Shown here piece by piece: positions 52,911 to 64,000 of a stretch of DNA of 64,000 bases. The notes beneath the pieces were generated by a model that saw nothing but the letters and a program-made list of their open reading frames with translations, searched no databases and was not told the DNA's origin. The number at the start of each line of letters is the position of its first letter. Position 1 is the first letter of the stretch. The translations under genes were made by a program, and so were the position numbers. The stretch is from Sacculina carcini (Eukaryota; Arthropoda; Thecostraca; Sacculinidae), in NCBI GenBank assembly GCA_916048095.2, contig OU696575.1, positions 4,063,501 to 4,127,500 on the forward strand. Direction: 5' to 3'.

Positions 52911-53085
52911 TATAGTTTGCAGAAAAATACGTGCAAATAGTAGTAGTACATATAGTAGTATACGAATAGCAGTAGTAATAGCCAATAGTACACAGTAATG
53001 ACTAATTTGCAAAAAATACGTGAAACGAACAGGTGGTCGTATAGGTTTGCTGCGACGAGGTCAGACGATCCCTGTCGGGCGGTAT

Positions 53086-53443
53086 TTAACGATAGCAACA
53101 GGAGTAACTAAAGCCGTTGGGTGTGGAGGGTGTGATGTGCAGTCGTCCCTCCAGGAATTCCGGCTTCAGTCTGTCCACTGCAGATGTCTCATGACCGCTG
53201 CTGTCCAGCACGTACACTTCGCGACCCCGGCTTATGACGGCATAAGGACCCTGGTACGGCGGTGTCAGTTCTAGATGATAACCGAGTTCTAGATGAGAAC
53301 TGCTCAACTTCTGGGAATGAAGCAGTAACACCAGTTTTACAACCGGAGACCACGCTGGTATTGACATATGGTTGAACAGTCTCTAGTATCACCGCATGGT
53401 GTACTCGATGACCAGGCACAATCATTTGATGGAAAGCAGACAT
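53086..53443 (-). mobile_element. LTR element fragment: integrase C-terminus
   Basis: The minus strand has LELTPPYQGPYAVISRGREV, then AVDRLKPEFLEGR, the GPY-like C-terminal module of Ty3/Gypsy integrase. No LTR was found. It is an old fossil with several breaks. Confidence 0.65.
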
Positions 53444-53516
53444 AGTCTTTCAAAAGACTCTTCTTGTTGGAGTTTAGAAATTAACTTGACATGGTGCTGA
53501 CAAGCACCATGTCACC

Positions 53517-54715
53517 ATGTCAACTTGTCATGGTGCAGTTTTGAATGGTAGGACGCGGTTGCGCACCAAAGCACAGAACGAGCTGCTGATTCGCCGCAGA
53601 TTAAACATAATAAAACAATTAGCCGATGAACTGGAATTGAGAATTGATGTGGAGCTGGTACCATCAAAGAAAAACCGCGCCGATTTGCTGACTCGTGTGC
53701 CGCAGAAATGGCTGACTGAAAGTGTTTCTGCCGCTGCAACCGTTGTACCACGTGATAACACGGTGAATATACGTGAAATTCACGAGCGTGCCGGACATCC
53801 TAGCGAGCGGAGAACACTATTTTTCAAGTGGAGGGAGTGTTTTTCTCCCGTATCCATAAGACAAGTGAAAAACGTGGTGGCGAGTTGTAACACTTGCCAA
53901 TCAATCGATCCTGCCCCGCGAAAATGGCCAAGAGGTGAGTTATCAGTAGGACAGATATGGCACAGACTCGCTATAGACGTCACACACTTTCAAGGTCAAG
54001 CATATATGTCCGTGATTGACTGTGGACCATCAATATTTTCTTTGTGGCGATTTCTGAGGCGATCAGACGCTGATAATATCACGAGACACCTTGAATAGAT
54101 GTTCCTTGAGCGAGGTTTCTCAGCTATTGTGTGACAATGCGACTATATTCAGAAGTCAGCAGTTTCTATCATTTGCAGCAAAGTAGGATATTGAGGTGCG
54201 ATTTCGAGCGGCGTACAGACCGAGTGGTAATGGTATTATAGAAAGGAATCAACGCACTGTGAAGGTGATTGCTGCTCGCAAGAACTGCACCATCGGTGAA
54301 GCTGTACATCTGTATAATACGAGTCCTTTCAGTGACCGCAAGGGAACGCCTGCACACGTACTGTACAACTATCAATGGCGTGATATTGTGGGCGAACAGG
54401 GAGCGTGTATGACGCCGCGTCAGACAATTGACGCATTTGACACCGGTGATCCAGTGTGGGTGCGCAACAGTGGTACGAGGTGCACTCAGCCGTCTGTCGA
54501 GGGTCGTGTTACGGCGGTGGCGTCTGATCAGGTTGTCGAGGTGGACGGCATCTTCATCATGTGCGAGACCTGAGACCTCGTAGCGGCGACGGCGGTGATG
54601 CTGTGTCTGCAGAAGCCAGTGAATCGGTGAGTCACAGCCGCCAAACACGACAGAGAAGAGTTCCTAACTGGCACGGTGACTATGTTACTGGCACGGTGAC
54701 TATGCACTAGTTTTA
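53517..54715 (+). mobile_element. LTR element fragment: RNase H end, integrase and tail
   Basis: The plus strand encodes VELVPSKKNRADLLTRVPQK (the end of RNase H), IREIHERAGHPSERRTLFFK and VASCNTCQSIDPAP (H2C2 zinc region), IWHRLAIDVTHFQGQAYMSV (first D of the core), YRPSGNGIIERNQRTVK (E) and a tail ending near RRVPNWHGDYV. It is of Ty3/Gypsy type. The rest of the element and both LTRs are absent. It is broken, with a few breaks. Confidence 0.75.
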
Positions 54716-55087
54716 ATCATTGATTGTATCATGTGTATGTTTTTGTTGCCGCTGTATTGGTTCGATCATGTATTGTATTTGATTGGTGTGAACACCATGG
54801 GGCATGTAATAGGTATTCGTATTGTGTATGTACAGTGTGATAAAATCGTGTAACCGCGTAGGTGTGTTTGTATGTCTGTATGTATTTGTATGTGCGCGAA
54901 TGGTGTGCCTGCTATTTTCTATGAATGTGAGTTACCGTGTATGTGCGTGCGTGTCCAATTATGTGAGCGGTTCATGTGACTTGGCTTGTCACGTAACTCG
55001 AGTACTGTGTGCTGATTGGTCGGTGTACTTTGACATTGTGACGTGTGACGCCTGTGCGTGTGGCTGAAGCGAGCTACAAGTCAGTCT
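54716..55087. other. No gene recognised
   Basis: TG-rich sequence between the LTR fragment and LINE-3. Open frames are low-complexity. Confidence 0.4.
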
Positions 55088-55104
55088 GGTTGTGAGTGTT
55101 GTTG

Positions 55105-58100
55105 TTGTTGTTGTTGTTCCTCAGGTTGTCTGGCCGAGCAACCTCGAGCTCCTGAGGAAAGACACGGCACCGACCGGGTTGTTCCACAGGTCTCTGATAG
55201 ATGTAATTTTGTGTTGGCGTCTGAGTTGTGTGTGTGCTGTGCAGTGTTGCATGATGTGTGTGATGGTGTGTGGTGCTGAATTGCAATCTGGACAGGTGTC
55301 GTCGATTGAGTCATTCAACCTTTTCTGATATGACAGAAGGGCAGGATGATGACCGCATCTCAACCTGGCCAGATGCACTTTGTATTCCCTTGTGAGTGTG
55401 TTTTCTGATTTCTGTATGTGCGGTGGGTGTCTTTGTAGGAGTGTATTGTGTTGTAGTGAGTGTATGGCTTTCCGTGCGATCTCTGTGTGTATGTGTTTCT
55501 TGATTGATGTGCGTGGGGGAGCTGGTGGAAGTGATGTGAAAATTTGTCTGTGGTAAAGTGTGCTTGGTGTTGTTTTTATGTTTCTATCTGTGTTGTCTTG
55601 TGTTGTGAGGTGATGTAGTGGATGTGCTGTGTTGGTGACTGCTGCTGCGAGTGTTTGTGTGCCTCTCATGTCTAGGTGGTGTGTCAGTTTGAGTATTTTG
55701 GTTTCGTGATGAAGGTGGTCTGCTGGTGTGGTAGCTGTGCATCCTGTGATTGTTCTGAGTGCGGTGTTTTGAAGTGTTTGAAGTGTGTTTGTGTGGCGTG
55801 TTGCGAGATTGCTAGCCCATGCGGGGCTAGCATATTCTATCACGGGTCGGATGTACTGTTTGTATATGGTGGTTGTGGTGTCTTTGTTGTGTCCGAAAGT
55901 TGTGTGTGAGAGTGCTTTCAGTGTGTTGAGACGTGGAGTGACCTTGGTTTTAATGTTGGTGATGTGCTGTTTGAATGAGAGTTGTGTGTCGTATGTGACG
56001 CCTAGTATTTTTGGTGTGTGCGTGTGTGGGATGATCGTGTTGTTGATGGTGATTTGTGGTGTGTAGTTGTGTTCGGATGTCCAGTTGGTGATGAGTGTGG
56101 CTGTGGATTTGGCAGGTGCAATGTTCAGTTGGTTTGTGCTGAACCATTGTTGTAGTGTGTTGATGTAAGGTTGTAGTGTGTGCACTGCTGTTTCGGCGTG
56201 TCTGTGTGTGCTTGTGATTGTGACGTCGTCTGCATATGATGATATCTGTATGGATGGAGTGTTGGGTGCTGGCATGTCATGTAGGTATAGGTTGAATAGT
56301 GTTGGTGCTAAAACGGAGCCCTGAGGGACTCCGTTTGTTATATTGCGTGTGTGAGATGATTGTCCATTGTACCTCACATGGGCGCATCTGCCAGCGAGGT
56401 AGTTGGCCAACCATCTCTTAGTGTTATTGTGAAGTGTGGTGTCTAGTATTTTGTTTGTGAGATTGTGTCGTGGAACTCTGTCGAAGGCTTTGCTGATGTC
56501 GAGTGTTATGAGTAGTGTTCTGTGTGGTGGTTTTGTTGTGTTTATGTTACCCATCATGGTCTGTGTGAGTTTTGTGAGCAGTGTGGTTGTGGAGTGCAGT
56601 GATCTGAAGCCGTGTTGTGATTGTGATAGTGGGATTTGTGGTGTGATGAGTTTGAGGATGAGGCGTTCTGTGATTTTTGATGGTGTGCAGAGCAGTGTGA
56701 TTGGACGATGTGAAGAAGGAAGCGTGGGGTCTGTGCCTTGTTTGTGTAGTGTGATGATGATGCCCGTTCTCCAGATGTGAGGTATTGTGTTGTGTGAGAA
56801 GCTGTAGTTGGATATGTTGGTGAGTGTCTGTATGCCTTGTGGACCAAGATGTTTTAGATGGATGTTACTTATTCCATCTGGACCACAGGCTGATTATTGT
56901 TTGATGTTGTGTATGATGTGTCGTGTCTGCGCATGTGTGAATGGTGTGTATAGTGGATCTGTGCTGAATGTGTGTTTACGTCTGATGATTGTCCTGTCTT
57001 TTTGTGTAGGAGTGATGTGGCTGATGTGTGAGTAGTGGTTAATGAGTGTGTTTGCTTGTTGTTGATTTGATGGTACAGATGATGTGTCGGTCGTGATGGC
57101 TGCGTGTGTGCGTGTTATATTGATGTTTGAGAGTGTGATGCTTTTCAGTGTGTTGTATAGTTTTTTGGTGTTTGATCTGTGATCTAGTGTTTCTATGTAG
57201 TTGTGCCGGTTCAGTGATTTTTGTTCATGTATCTTGGTGTTGATTGTGGTTTTGAGTGCGTGTATTTGTTCGGATGTATTGTGTGAGTGTGGTGTCGGAG
57301 AGTGTTTCAGTGTGTCGCGTTGTTTGATGAGTGTGTGTATTTCTTGTGTAAAGTTTGGGTTGTGGTGTTTTCTGTGTCCTTTTGGGATGTGTTGTTTGTC
57401 TGCCTTGTGTATGATGCTGTTAAATGTTTGGACTGTTTTGTTTATGTCTGTGATGTCTGTTGTGTTGAGTTGCGTAAATGCTAGTTCCGTGTCGTGTGTG
57501 AATTGTGACCAATTGGCTTTTGTGTAATTTGTGTAAGTGCGTCTGGTTGTGTTTGGTGCAGTTCTGATTTTGGTGGTGATGACGATTGGAAGGTAGTCTG
57601 AGCCAAGCTCTTTGACCACCTTCCAAGTGGTTGTGTGAGTGAGATCCGGTGTGCAAAATGTGATGTCAGGTGATGTCGAATGATAGTGTGCCTGATGTGT
57701 GGTGTGAGTGTGTTGGTGAGTGTTGTTGAGAATGTAGAGGTGTTCTGTTTGTTGTAGTATGTCTGTGCCTCTGTTGGCGAGTGGATTGTGTGTGTACCAG
57801 GCAGGATCTTTGGCGTTGAAGTCACCGCCCAGTATTGTGTTAGGTGTGTTTGTGAGGTTGCGTATATCTGGTGTGTAGTTGCGAGGTACTGTTGGTGAAG
57901 TTTGTGGTGGAATGTATACGTCGATGATTGAAATGTGTGAGTGTGAGCCGTAATGTGAGTGTGAGTGCGTATTTGTATCGATTGTTGTTCTGTTGTGGTG
58001 TCGTTTGGTGGTAGTAGTGCTAGTGTCTGTGTGCTGGTGTTTGTGTAGTTGATAGTACTGTGTATGAGTGTGATGAGGCCACCGCCTCGACCGCTAGTGC

Positions 58101-59116
58101 GGTCTTGGCGGATGGTGGTATAGTTGTGAAAGGTGGGTGTTCTGTGGTGCTGTTGTAACTTTGTTTCCTGTATGAGTGCTATGTGAATGGAGTGTCGTGT
58201 GAGGAAGTGTGTTAGTTCGTGTTTTTTTGTGTTGATGCCGTCGATGTTGAGCTGTAGAATGTTTATGTTGTGTGTGCGGTGTAAGTTGGTGTTTGTGCGA
58301 GTGAGAGTGTTGTTGAGATGTTGAGTTGTTGATGGAGGTGGTGGTGGTGGTGAGTGTGATGATGATGGCAGAACTGATGGTGATGATAGTGAGGATGGTG
58401 CTGATGGTGATAGTGATGCTTGTGAGGAGGACGAAGTTGTTGGTGAGTGTGAGGATGAACGAGTTGCATGTGAAGATGGGAATGATGGTGATGTCGGTGG
58501 TGCTGATGACCGCGATGATGTCGATGGTGATGAGACAGAGGTGACTGATGTTGATGGTGAATGTGCCAGTGTCGGTGTACGTGCAGGTGTTGTTGAGTTT
58601 GGTGTGCATAATGAGCAGATGAATGAGCTCGTGTATTGTGTGATGTTGTGAAGTGATGTGCATGTGGTGTGGCACCAGTTCAGGCAGGAGTTGCAATGAA
58701 CTGAGCCTTTTGTGTGTCGGCGTGTAGTGAGTGGCTGTGTACATATGTGGCAGGTGTATGTGTGTCTCGGGCCTGGATGTGGTTCTACGTCTCCTGCGAG
58801 TGTGAGCATACGAGAAATGATCGCGAGCGGATCATATCTCGACGCCCCCGCAGGAGACGGTGACATGCGTGGAAATGAAAGGGTGAGGCGAGCGGTGTTG
58901 GTACTGTGTCTGTTGTTTGTGTATGTGTAGCGTGGTGTCACGATTTGTGCCAGTTGCACTGAGCTGAAAAAAAGACCTGTGGAACCCGGGTGACCGAAGC
59001 CGATCCCAGGAGCTCGACAGCCCCGCCGTTCTGGCGAGACTGGAAGGGTTGTTGCTGCGGTTTGGCCTCCAGATTGGAGGGTGGTCCCACGACGTAGACG
59101 TCGCAGCTCCAGGACC
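55105..59116 (-). mobile_element. LINE-3, full-length and nearly intact non-LTR retrotransposon
   Basis: The element is flanked by a perfect direct repeat of up to 17 bp, GGTTGTGAGTGTTGTTG (55088-55104 and 59117-59133), read as the target-site duplication. At the 3' end part of it may merge with the (AAC)n tail seen on the minus strand. The length is about 4.0 kb: a short 5' UTR (59116-58960), one long coding region and a short 3' UTR. Domains run PHD-like finger, endonuclease, RT and C-terminal zinc-like region. Only two lesions were found, so it is recent. Confidence 0.9.
55121..58959 (-). pseudogene. LINE-3 ORF: 2A-like motif, PHD finger, endonuclease, RT
   Basis: The protein starts at 58959. 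Residues 57-64 read DVEPHPGP, close to the 2A consensus DxExNPGP but with H for N. A PHD-like finger follows (CHICTQPL, HCNSCLNWCHTTC, CSLC), then a serine/proline-rich linker. The endonuclease has INILQLNIDGI, IALIQETKL, GGGLITL, GGDFNAKDPAW and SDYLPIV; its second half lies in another frame because of a frameshift at about 57.95-57.98 kb in a repetitive tract. RT has LITLDISKAFDRVPRH, NGVPQGSVLAPTLFNLYLHD and SYADDV. The C-terminus has CPDCNSAPHTITHIMQHC and ends at 55121. One in-frame stop (TAA, 56896-56894) lies just before the SACGPDGI motif. Many TG-rich frames on the other strand are shadows. Confidence 0.88.
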
Positions 59117-59133
59117 GGTTGTGAGTGTTGTTG

Positions 59134-59395
59134 GTGGTGGTGTTCGAGTGGTGGATTTGTAATTGTGATTGGTGCGAGGCTACCAAGTGTTTATTGTGTA
59201 TTATAAGTGTTTGTTTAGAGTGCATATCAGTGCTATCATTTCATCGTCGTCCTCATCTTCATTGAATACATCTCTATTTTCACTACAGATATTTGTCTAG
59301 ACCTCGTCTGCGCGTGTGTGCGTGGCAATACACTAGTATTTCGTTACGTTCTGTGTAATAGACAGCGCCTCTACACCAAAAATAAACAATACAAG
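59134..59395. other. No gene recognised
   Basis: Short intergenic stretch between LINE-3 and LINE-4. No supported feature. Confidence 0.4.
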
Positions 59396-59881
59396 CGTAG
59401 AACACTGTAGCTCAATGTAGCTTGACGCTATATGCAGCGAATTCATACTATATGCAGTAATTTCATCCAAAGCAAACAAACCGAGTAAACATATATGTTG
59501 TTGTTTTCGTTGTTGTTGTTGTTGGTTACTGCATATAGCACACGATAGGCTCAAATGCAGGTCCAGCTGTTCACAAGGTTCACACAGTATAATTGGTTTG
59601 ACTTTACACAAGCACCATAGATATATGTTGATAGATATATGTTGCCTTAACCTACAAGTTCTTATTTAGAAAATAGTTTAGTTGAGAGTGATTTTGAAAT
59701 AGTAAACATCATAAAAGAAGAAAGAAAGAAAAAGAAAATAAAGAAAGAAAAGAAAGAAAAGAAAGAAAGAAAGATAGAAAAAAAGAAAAAAAAGCGATTT
59801 GCAATTTAGACCATCATACTCGTCATAAGGAATACAAAAATAGTTATAATATATCAATTAGTTTGGAATCAACAATGAATT

Positions 59882-60637
59882 TTAGAAGAGAGGGAATATT
59901 TTTGGATTGAATAAGATATCGTCTAGTGACAGGGGAACGTTCAAAGAAAGATTCAGTTGGAGAACAGTTCGATGAGTTTGGTAGAGCGGACAATGTAGAA
60001 GCAGATGTTCAACATCAAGACGAATGTGGCATCTGGAACAGAGAACTGGAGAGGTTTTTTGAAACAGATGACTGTGCGTGATACGCGTGTGACCTAGACG
60101 GAGTCGTATGAGAGCAGTGAAGAGACGACGATGACAGACGGGATCAGTTCTACAGTGAGTGTTGTAGTGTTGTGTTTGATAAGAGTGAGAAAGATGTAGA
60201 TGTGGATGAGAAGAGAGGTAGTGTGAAGTGAGACAATGTGATAGTAATGGTGATAAGTCTTCTGGAGATAGTGGTGGATTAGTGATTTGTGAGATTTCTA
60301 GGGCTCGCTTGGCGGCAAAGTCAGCTAAACCGTTTCCATGAATACCTGAGTGACTTGGAACCCACAGAAACATTATCTTGGAAGATGTTGACAGTATTGT
60401 GTAAAGAATGGCTGATTTTATTGATATAACGTTATGTGGATGATTGAGGGATCTAAAAGCTGTTAAAGAATCTGACACTATTATGGACTTATCAAATTTG
60501 TTTGACTCAACAGTTTTTAGAGCCTGATATATGGCAAATTGTTCAGCTATATAAATGGTTGTGTGCGATGGAAGACGGTGAACAGTTTCGATAGACATGG
60601 AGGGAATGACTGTAGAGCAAGATGCCTGATTCTTGAG
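59882..60637 (-). pseudogene. LINE-4 RNase H and C-terminal zinc-like region
   Basis: A long open frame of about 250 codons, intact from FLKNQASC to the stop at 59882. Visible RNase H motifs are AEQFAIYQALKTVE (catalytic E), IIVSDSLTAF (D) and WVPSHSGIHGNGLADFAA (H and D). The first part with IYTDGS lies beyond the self-inserted copy. The tail carries RLRLGHTRITH and a C-x2-C...H-x4-C motif, as in I-group LINEs. Confidence 0.8.
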
Positions 60638-60649
60638 GAAAGAGCCGTC

Positions 60650-61379
60650 AGAACGTAGAACACTGTAGCTCAATGTAGCTTGACGCTATATGCAGCGAAT
60701 TCATACTATATGCAGTAATTTCATCCAAAGCAAACAAACCGAGTAAACATATATGTTGTTGTTTTCGTTGTTGTTGTTGTTGGTTACTGCATATAGCACA
60801 CGATAGGCTCAAATGCAGGTCCAGCTGTTCACAAGGTTCACACAGTATAATTGGTTTGACTTTACACAAGCACCATAGATATATGTTGATATATATATGT
60901 TGCCTTAACCTACAAGTTCTTATTTAGAAAATAGTTTAGTTGAGAGTGATTTTGAAATAGTAAACATCATAAAAGAAGAAAGAAAGAAAAAGAAAATAAA
61001 GAAAGAAAAGAAAGAAAGGAAGATAGAAAAAAAGAAAAAAAAGCGATTTGCAATTTAGACCATCATACTCGTCATAAGGAATACAAAAATAGTTATAATA
61101 TATCAATTAGTTTGGAATTAACAATGAATTTTAGAAGAGAGGGAATATTTTTGGATTGAATAAGATATCGTCTAGTGACAGGGGAACGTTCAAAGAAAGA
61201 TTCAGTTGGAGAACAGTTCGATGAGTTTGGTAGAGCAGACAATGTAGAAGCAGATGTTCAACATCAAGACGAATGTGGCATCTGGAACAGAGAACTGGAG
61301 AGGTTTTTTGAAACAGATGACTGTGCGTGATACGCGTGTGACCTAGACGGAGTCGTATGAGAGCAGTGAAGAGAGCAGT
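60650..61379 (-). mobile_element. Truncated LINE-4 copy inserted into LINE-4
   Basis: This 730-bp block is almost identical to 59396-60123 (the end of the C-terminal coding region plus the 3' UTR) and lies in the same orientation. It is flanked by a 12-bp repeat with one mismatch (60638-60649 GAAAGAGCCGTC; 61380-61391 GAAAGAACCGTC), the expected target duplication. The RNase H frame is split exactly there: TDGSF on one side and SDGSFLKNQ on the other. It is a 5'-truncated daughter of the same family. A few extra bases at its 5' end (a short TTCACTGCTCTC repeat) are typical of LINE junctions. Confidence 0.88.
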
Positions 61380-62460
61380 GAAAGAACCGTCGGTGTAGAT
61401 GAATACGTGACTTATGTGATTGGCTTTGAACTCGCAGAACGATTGAAGAGTGCCAATTTGAAAGAGACCGCGAGTGGTGGGTGTTAGAAGATGAATTTGT
61501 GGGGGATAGTAGTTACGAGGAAGAGATGGTGTCAAGGTGAGAGAAAGAGGGTGAAAATCTATGAGATTGCAAGCTGTGCGATAGGCTGAACCTAGACTGT
61601 GACCACATAATCGGGTGAAATACATTGGAGCGACAGAAAAGGTTGTCTGAAAACTACTAATGATAGTTTAACATGGGTGATTTGGATCTGCAGCAACTTT
61701 CATTCCATATTTGATCAGATAATTTAGTCGACGTATGTGCAGAGGAAGAACGTTTAGTTCATGGTAAATATTTATGATGGGAGAGGATCGGAAAACGCCA
61801 GCTGCAATACGAAGACAAGAATTTTGAATAGTATCGAGATGAGCCAGTGTGGATCGAGGAAGAAAAGAGTAGACAGTTGAACAATATTCCAGTATGGGAC
61901 GAATGAGTGTTGTAGAGTCGAATGCTAATTTTGCAACTAGTTCCGTACGATGGATGCGACAAGCACTTTAAAATACTTATACGCTTTAGAGCACGAGTTT
62001 TAATAAGTTTAATTTGGTGTCGGAAAGATAGATGAAGATCGAGATATACACCAAGAAACCTTGTAATTTTCTTAAATTTGATAGGCGTGTCAGAAAGAAA
62101 TAGAGATTGAAGCATTCGGTTGTCTGGAAGAATATTTTTTGAAGAGAGTGGCTGTTGTTTTGGCTGGGGAGATTTGGAGGCCCAAATGGGAGCATTTTTT
62201 GTGGATGAGATCAATAACTGACTGGAGCCGACTCATCATTGAAGATAAATCAGTACCTGACATCCATATCACTATATCATCGGCGTACAGACAGCGTTTA
62301 ATACCAGGTGGGAGATTTCTGACAACCTGTGATATCACGATATTGAAAATGGTGGGAGAAAGAACTCCTCCTTGGACGACACTATTTTCCTGGGGATAAG
62401 TCTGATATAAATGTGTGGTACGAATCTGAAATGATCTCTTGGACAGATAGCCGGTGAATC

Positions 62461-64000
62461 ACCGGCTGGGCAGGAACCGGTTCGGACGATTCTGCTACGT
62501 GGGTATTGGAACCGGGTTCGAGACTCGGAACCGGTTCTGGAACCGGGTCCACACGGTTCCGATTCTCGGATCCGAGTCCACACGGTTCCGATTCTTGGAA
62601 CCGGGTCCACACGGTTCCTATTCTCGGACCCGGGTCCACACGGTTCCGATTCTCGGACCCGGGTCCACACGGTTCCGATTCTCGGACCCGGGTCCACACG
62701 GATCTTAGTATCAGGACTGACAGGAAAATGTTTGCGCCTTGCGCACACACTACATGCACACTACGGTGCGTTTTAGAATTAACGCAAATATGAAATTGCG
62801 GTAAATGCAGTTTTTCACGTGTATTTAAAAATGCGTATTATATTGTCTTCTTTTTTCTGAAATACATGTACATTATTTGCAAGTAAGTCTGTGCGCGCAG
62901 AGGCATATTACACGAGGAATAATACTAAATTTAATACATATTATTTATTACGCTTATTTTATTAAATATATTATTTTTTGGCGTATGATATTCCAAATTT
63001 GATTAAATAACCTTATTTTCAGCTAATTTGAGCGAAAGAGTATCGCATGAATGTTGATACAACATTTTTATAAATCTGCGTGAAAACTGCATCCTTTCCA
63101 TGGTGACTTGGTGGTTTCCATGGTGACAATAACAATTCAACAATCAAACAAACAAACAAACAACAATAATTTTAAAATCAAAGGCAGCCAATTATACGCT
63201 ACACGATCGCAATTTTACGACAAAATGGATGTTTCAACTTGACTTCCGGAAAAGGTTTTCTCATTGAATCCAATAAAATATACATTTTCGGAATCAGCAT
63301 GAAAAAATGTATCTACCCCAACTTGGTACTAGTTAAACTTTTGGAAAAGTAAAGAATCCACCCATTCTAATGCACACAAGCATACATGACCAAAGCTGTG
63401 ATCACGGCACATCGATCACATTTGACGTGTCGCCCACAAAGAATGTGAAAACCCATACAGGTGTGAACCAGGCGAGAAAGATGCCTGCTAAGTTTGTTTG
63501 TATCGAACGAAATGTGCGTGAAAATCCTGGAAGGAAGTCAGATTGTGTGGACATTGATGAATCCTGTCATATTTGTGTGGAAACCGTGTTTTCACTCAGA
63601 ATCTGTTATGACTGAAATCAGCAGGCTGACTTGGTTGTACGCGGCTAAGGACAAATAATTTGACAGTCAAAATGCCAGCGCCAGCATCTCAACTAGTGTT
63701 TGAGCTGTTTAGTTGAATCTAGTGAGGTCCACCGTGTACACTTGAGTGGTGAGTAAAGTTTGTTTTTGCCTTATTTTTATACATTATCATGCATAAATGT
63801 TTAATATTATAAATTGTTTGTACTTATTAAAATGGCATTATTATCAATTTCCCTCTTATTTTTTAGTTTCAATTTATTCTTAGTGCTCCAACATTAGTAG
63901 CGTAGCAGAGGGCCTTAGTAACCTTGCGATTATTACGAAAATGTTGACAATATTCATCATTGAATCTCATAATGATCACTCAATGAGGTCGTTAATGGGA
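62461..64000. mobile_element. Non-autonomous hAT DNA transposon, copy 2 (right part outside window)
   Basis: It begins ACCGGCTGGGCAGGAACCGG, nearly the terminal repeat of copy 1, and follows copy 1 (10757 onward) to the window end at about 95% or better outside the minisatellite. The right end and target duplication cannot be seen. A shared short frame (63370-63615 here, 11790-11978 in copy 1) resembles no transposase. It is inserted in LINE-4. Confidence 0.88.
62540..62704. repeat. 29-bp minisatellite inside hAT copy 2
   Basis: Units contain GGGTCCACACGGTTCCGATT followed by CTCGGACCC. Equivalent points at 62661 and 62690 give a 29-bp period. Copy 1 has the same core plus 16 extra bases per unit, giving 45 bp. 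Confidence 0.85.

Larger units (their letters stand above)
59396..62460 (-). mobile_element. LINE-4: RT, RNase H and 3' end, cut by a hAT
   Basis: The minus strand, from the right: RT palm (VVQGGVLSPTIFNIV and CLYADDIVIW), post-RT (ITRFLGVYLDLHLSF and RALKRISILKCLS), a linker, then RNase H (HVFIYTDGSF, continuing past an insertion with LKNQASCSTVIPSMS; IVSDSLTAFRSL; FLWVPSHSGIHGNGLADFAA) and a C-terminal zinc-like region (CSRCHIRLDVEHLLLHCPLY) ending at 59882. The 3' UTR contains a GAAA-rich microsatellite (59717-59796) and ends at about 59396. This is an I/R1-like LINE type with RNase H. Frame changes occur in the RT part. hAT copy 2 cuts it at 62461, so its 5' part lies outside the window. 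Confidence 0.82.

Noticed and set aside
55058-57650. Cysteine- and valine-rich plus-strand frames
   Set aside because: They are antisense shadows of LINE-3, whose sense strand is rich in CACAC-type codons.
59396-61374. Tandem duplication of the LINE-4 3' region
   Set aside because: A 12-bp target duplication and the exact split of the RNase H frame make a self-insertion of a truncated copy the simpler explanation.
62335-62793. Open frames of about 85-137 residues across hAT copy 2
   Set aside because: These are the same kind of minisatellite by-product, here joined to LINE-4 sequence at the left.

Overview
The window looks like nuclear DNA of a metazoan, most likely an invertebrate. It holds Ty3/Gypsy LTR elements of the Mag and related groups, several non-LTR (LINE) lineages, hAT and mariner DNA transposons, an F-box gene of animal type, and no bacterial gene layout. 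I cannot name the species. Almost all of the 64 kb is transposable elements; only one host protein gene is convincing (an F-box protein near 42.4-43.8 kb), with two weak small secreted-protein candidates.

Left end, 1-1240: no gene. A pair of 142-bp direct repeats flanks three tandem hairpins.

About 1.2-36.7 kb is one nest. Its base is a minus-strand LINE (LINE-1 here), cut into pieces by later arrivals: LTR element A (1375-6168), young LTR element B (6480-9880), a solo LTR (10528-13826) that itself holds a non-autonomous hAT (10757-13431), the whole-looking LTR element C (14936-19013), and a plus-strand LINE (LINE-2). LINE-2 is in turn cut by LTR element D (19252-25153) and LTR element E (25555-34779). 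E contains LTR element F (29765-32825) and a GTF2IRD2-like hAT (to 34772). Target-site duplications support B, C, D, E, F, the solo LTR and the hAT. At several joins the two LINE reading frames continue exactly across the insertion.

37.1-42 kb: an I-group LINE whose 5' half lies inverted beside its 3' half, then a decayed LTR fragment (G) and a CA microsatellite. 42.4-43.8 kb: the F-box gene, minus strand. 45.3-47.8 kb: an apparently intact hAT transposon with a 457-residue transposase, 19-bp terminal repeats and an 8-bp target duplication. 48.7-50.25 kb: a short non-coding LTR element (H). 50.9-52.2 kb: a DDE transposase remnant interrupted by a mariner deletion derivative. 53-54.7 kb: decayed LTR fragments.

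55.1-59.1 kb: a nearly intact full-length LINE (LINE-3) with a 17-bp target duplication, a 2A-like motif, a PHD-like finger, endonuclease and RT. 59.4-62.46 kb: LINE-4, which carries a truncated copy of its own 3' end inside its RNase H region. From 62461 to the window end lies a second copy of the minisatellite-bearing hAT.

I found no CRISPR array, operon or defence system. The most unusual signals are structural: a self-complementary primer-binding site in element C, a large palindrome inside element D, the LINE-4 self-insertion, and the covarying hairpin array at the left end.
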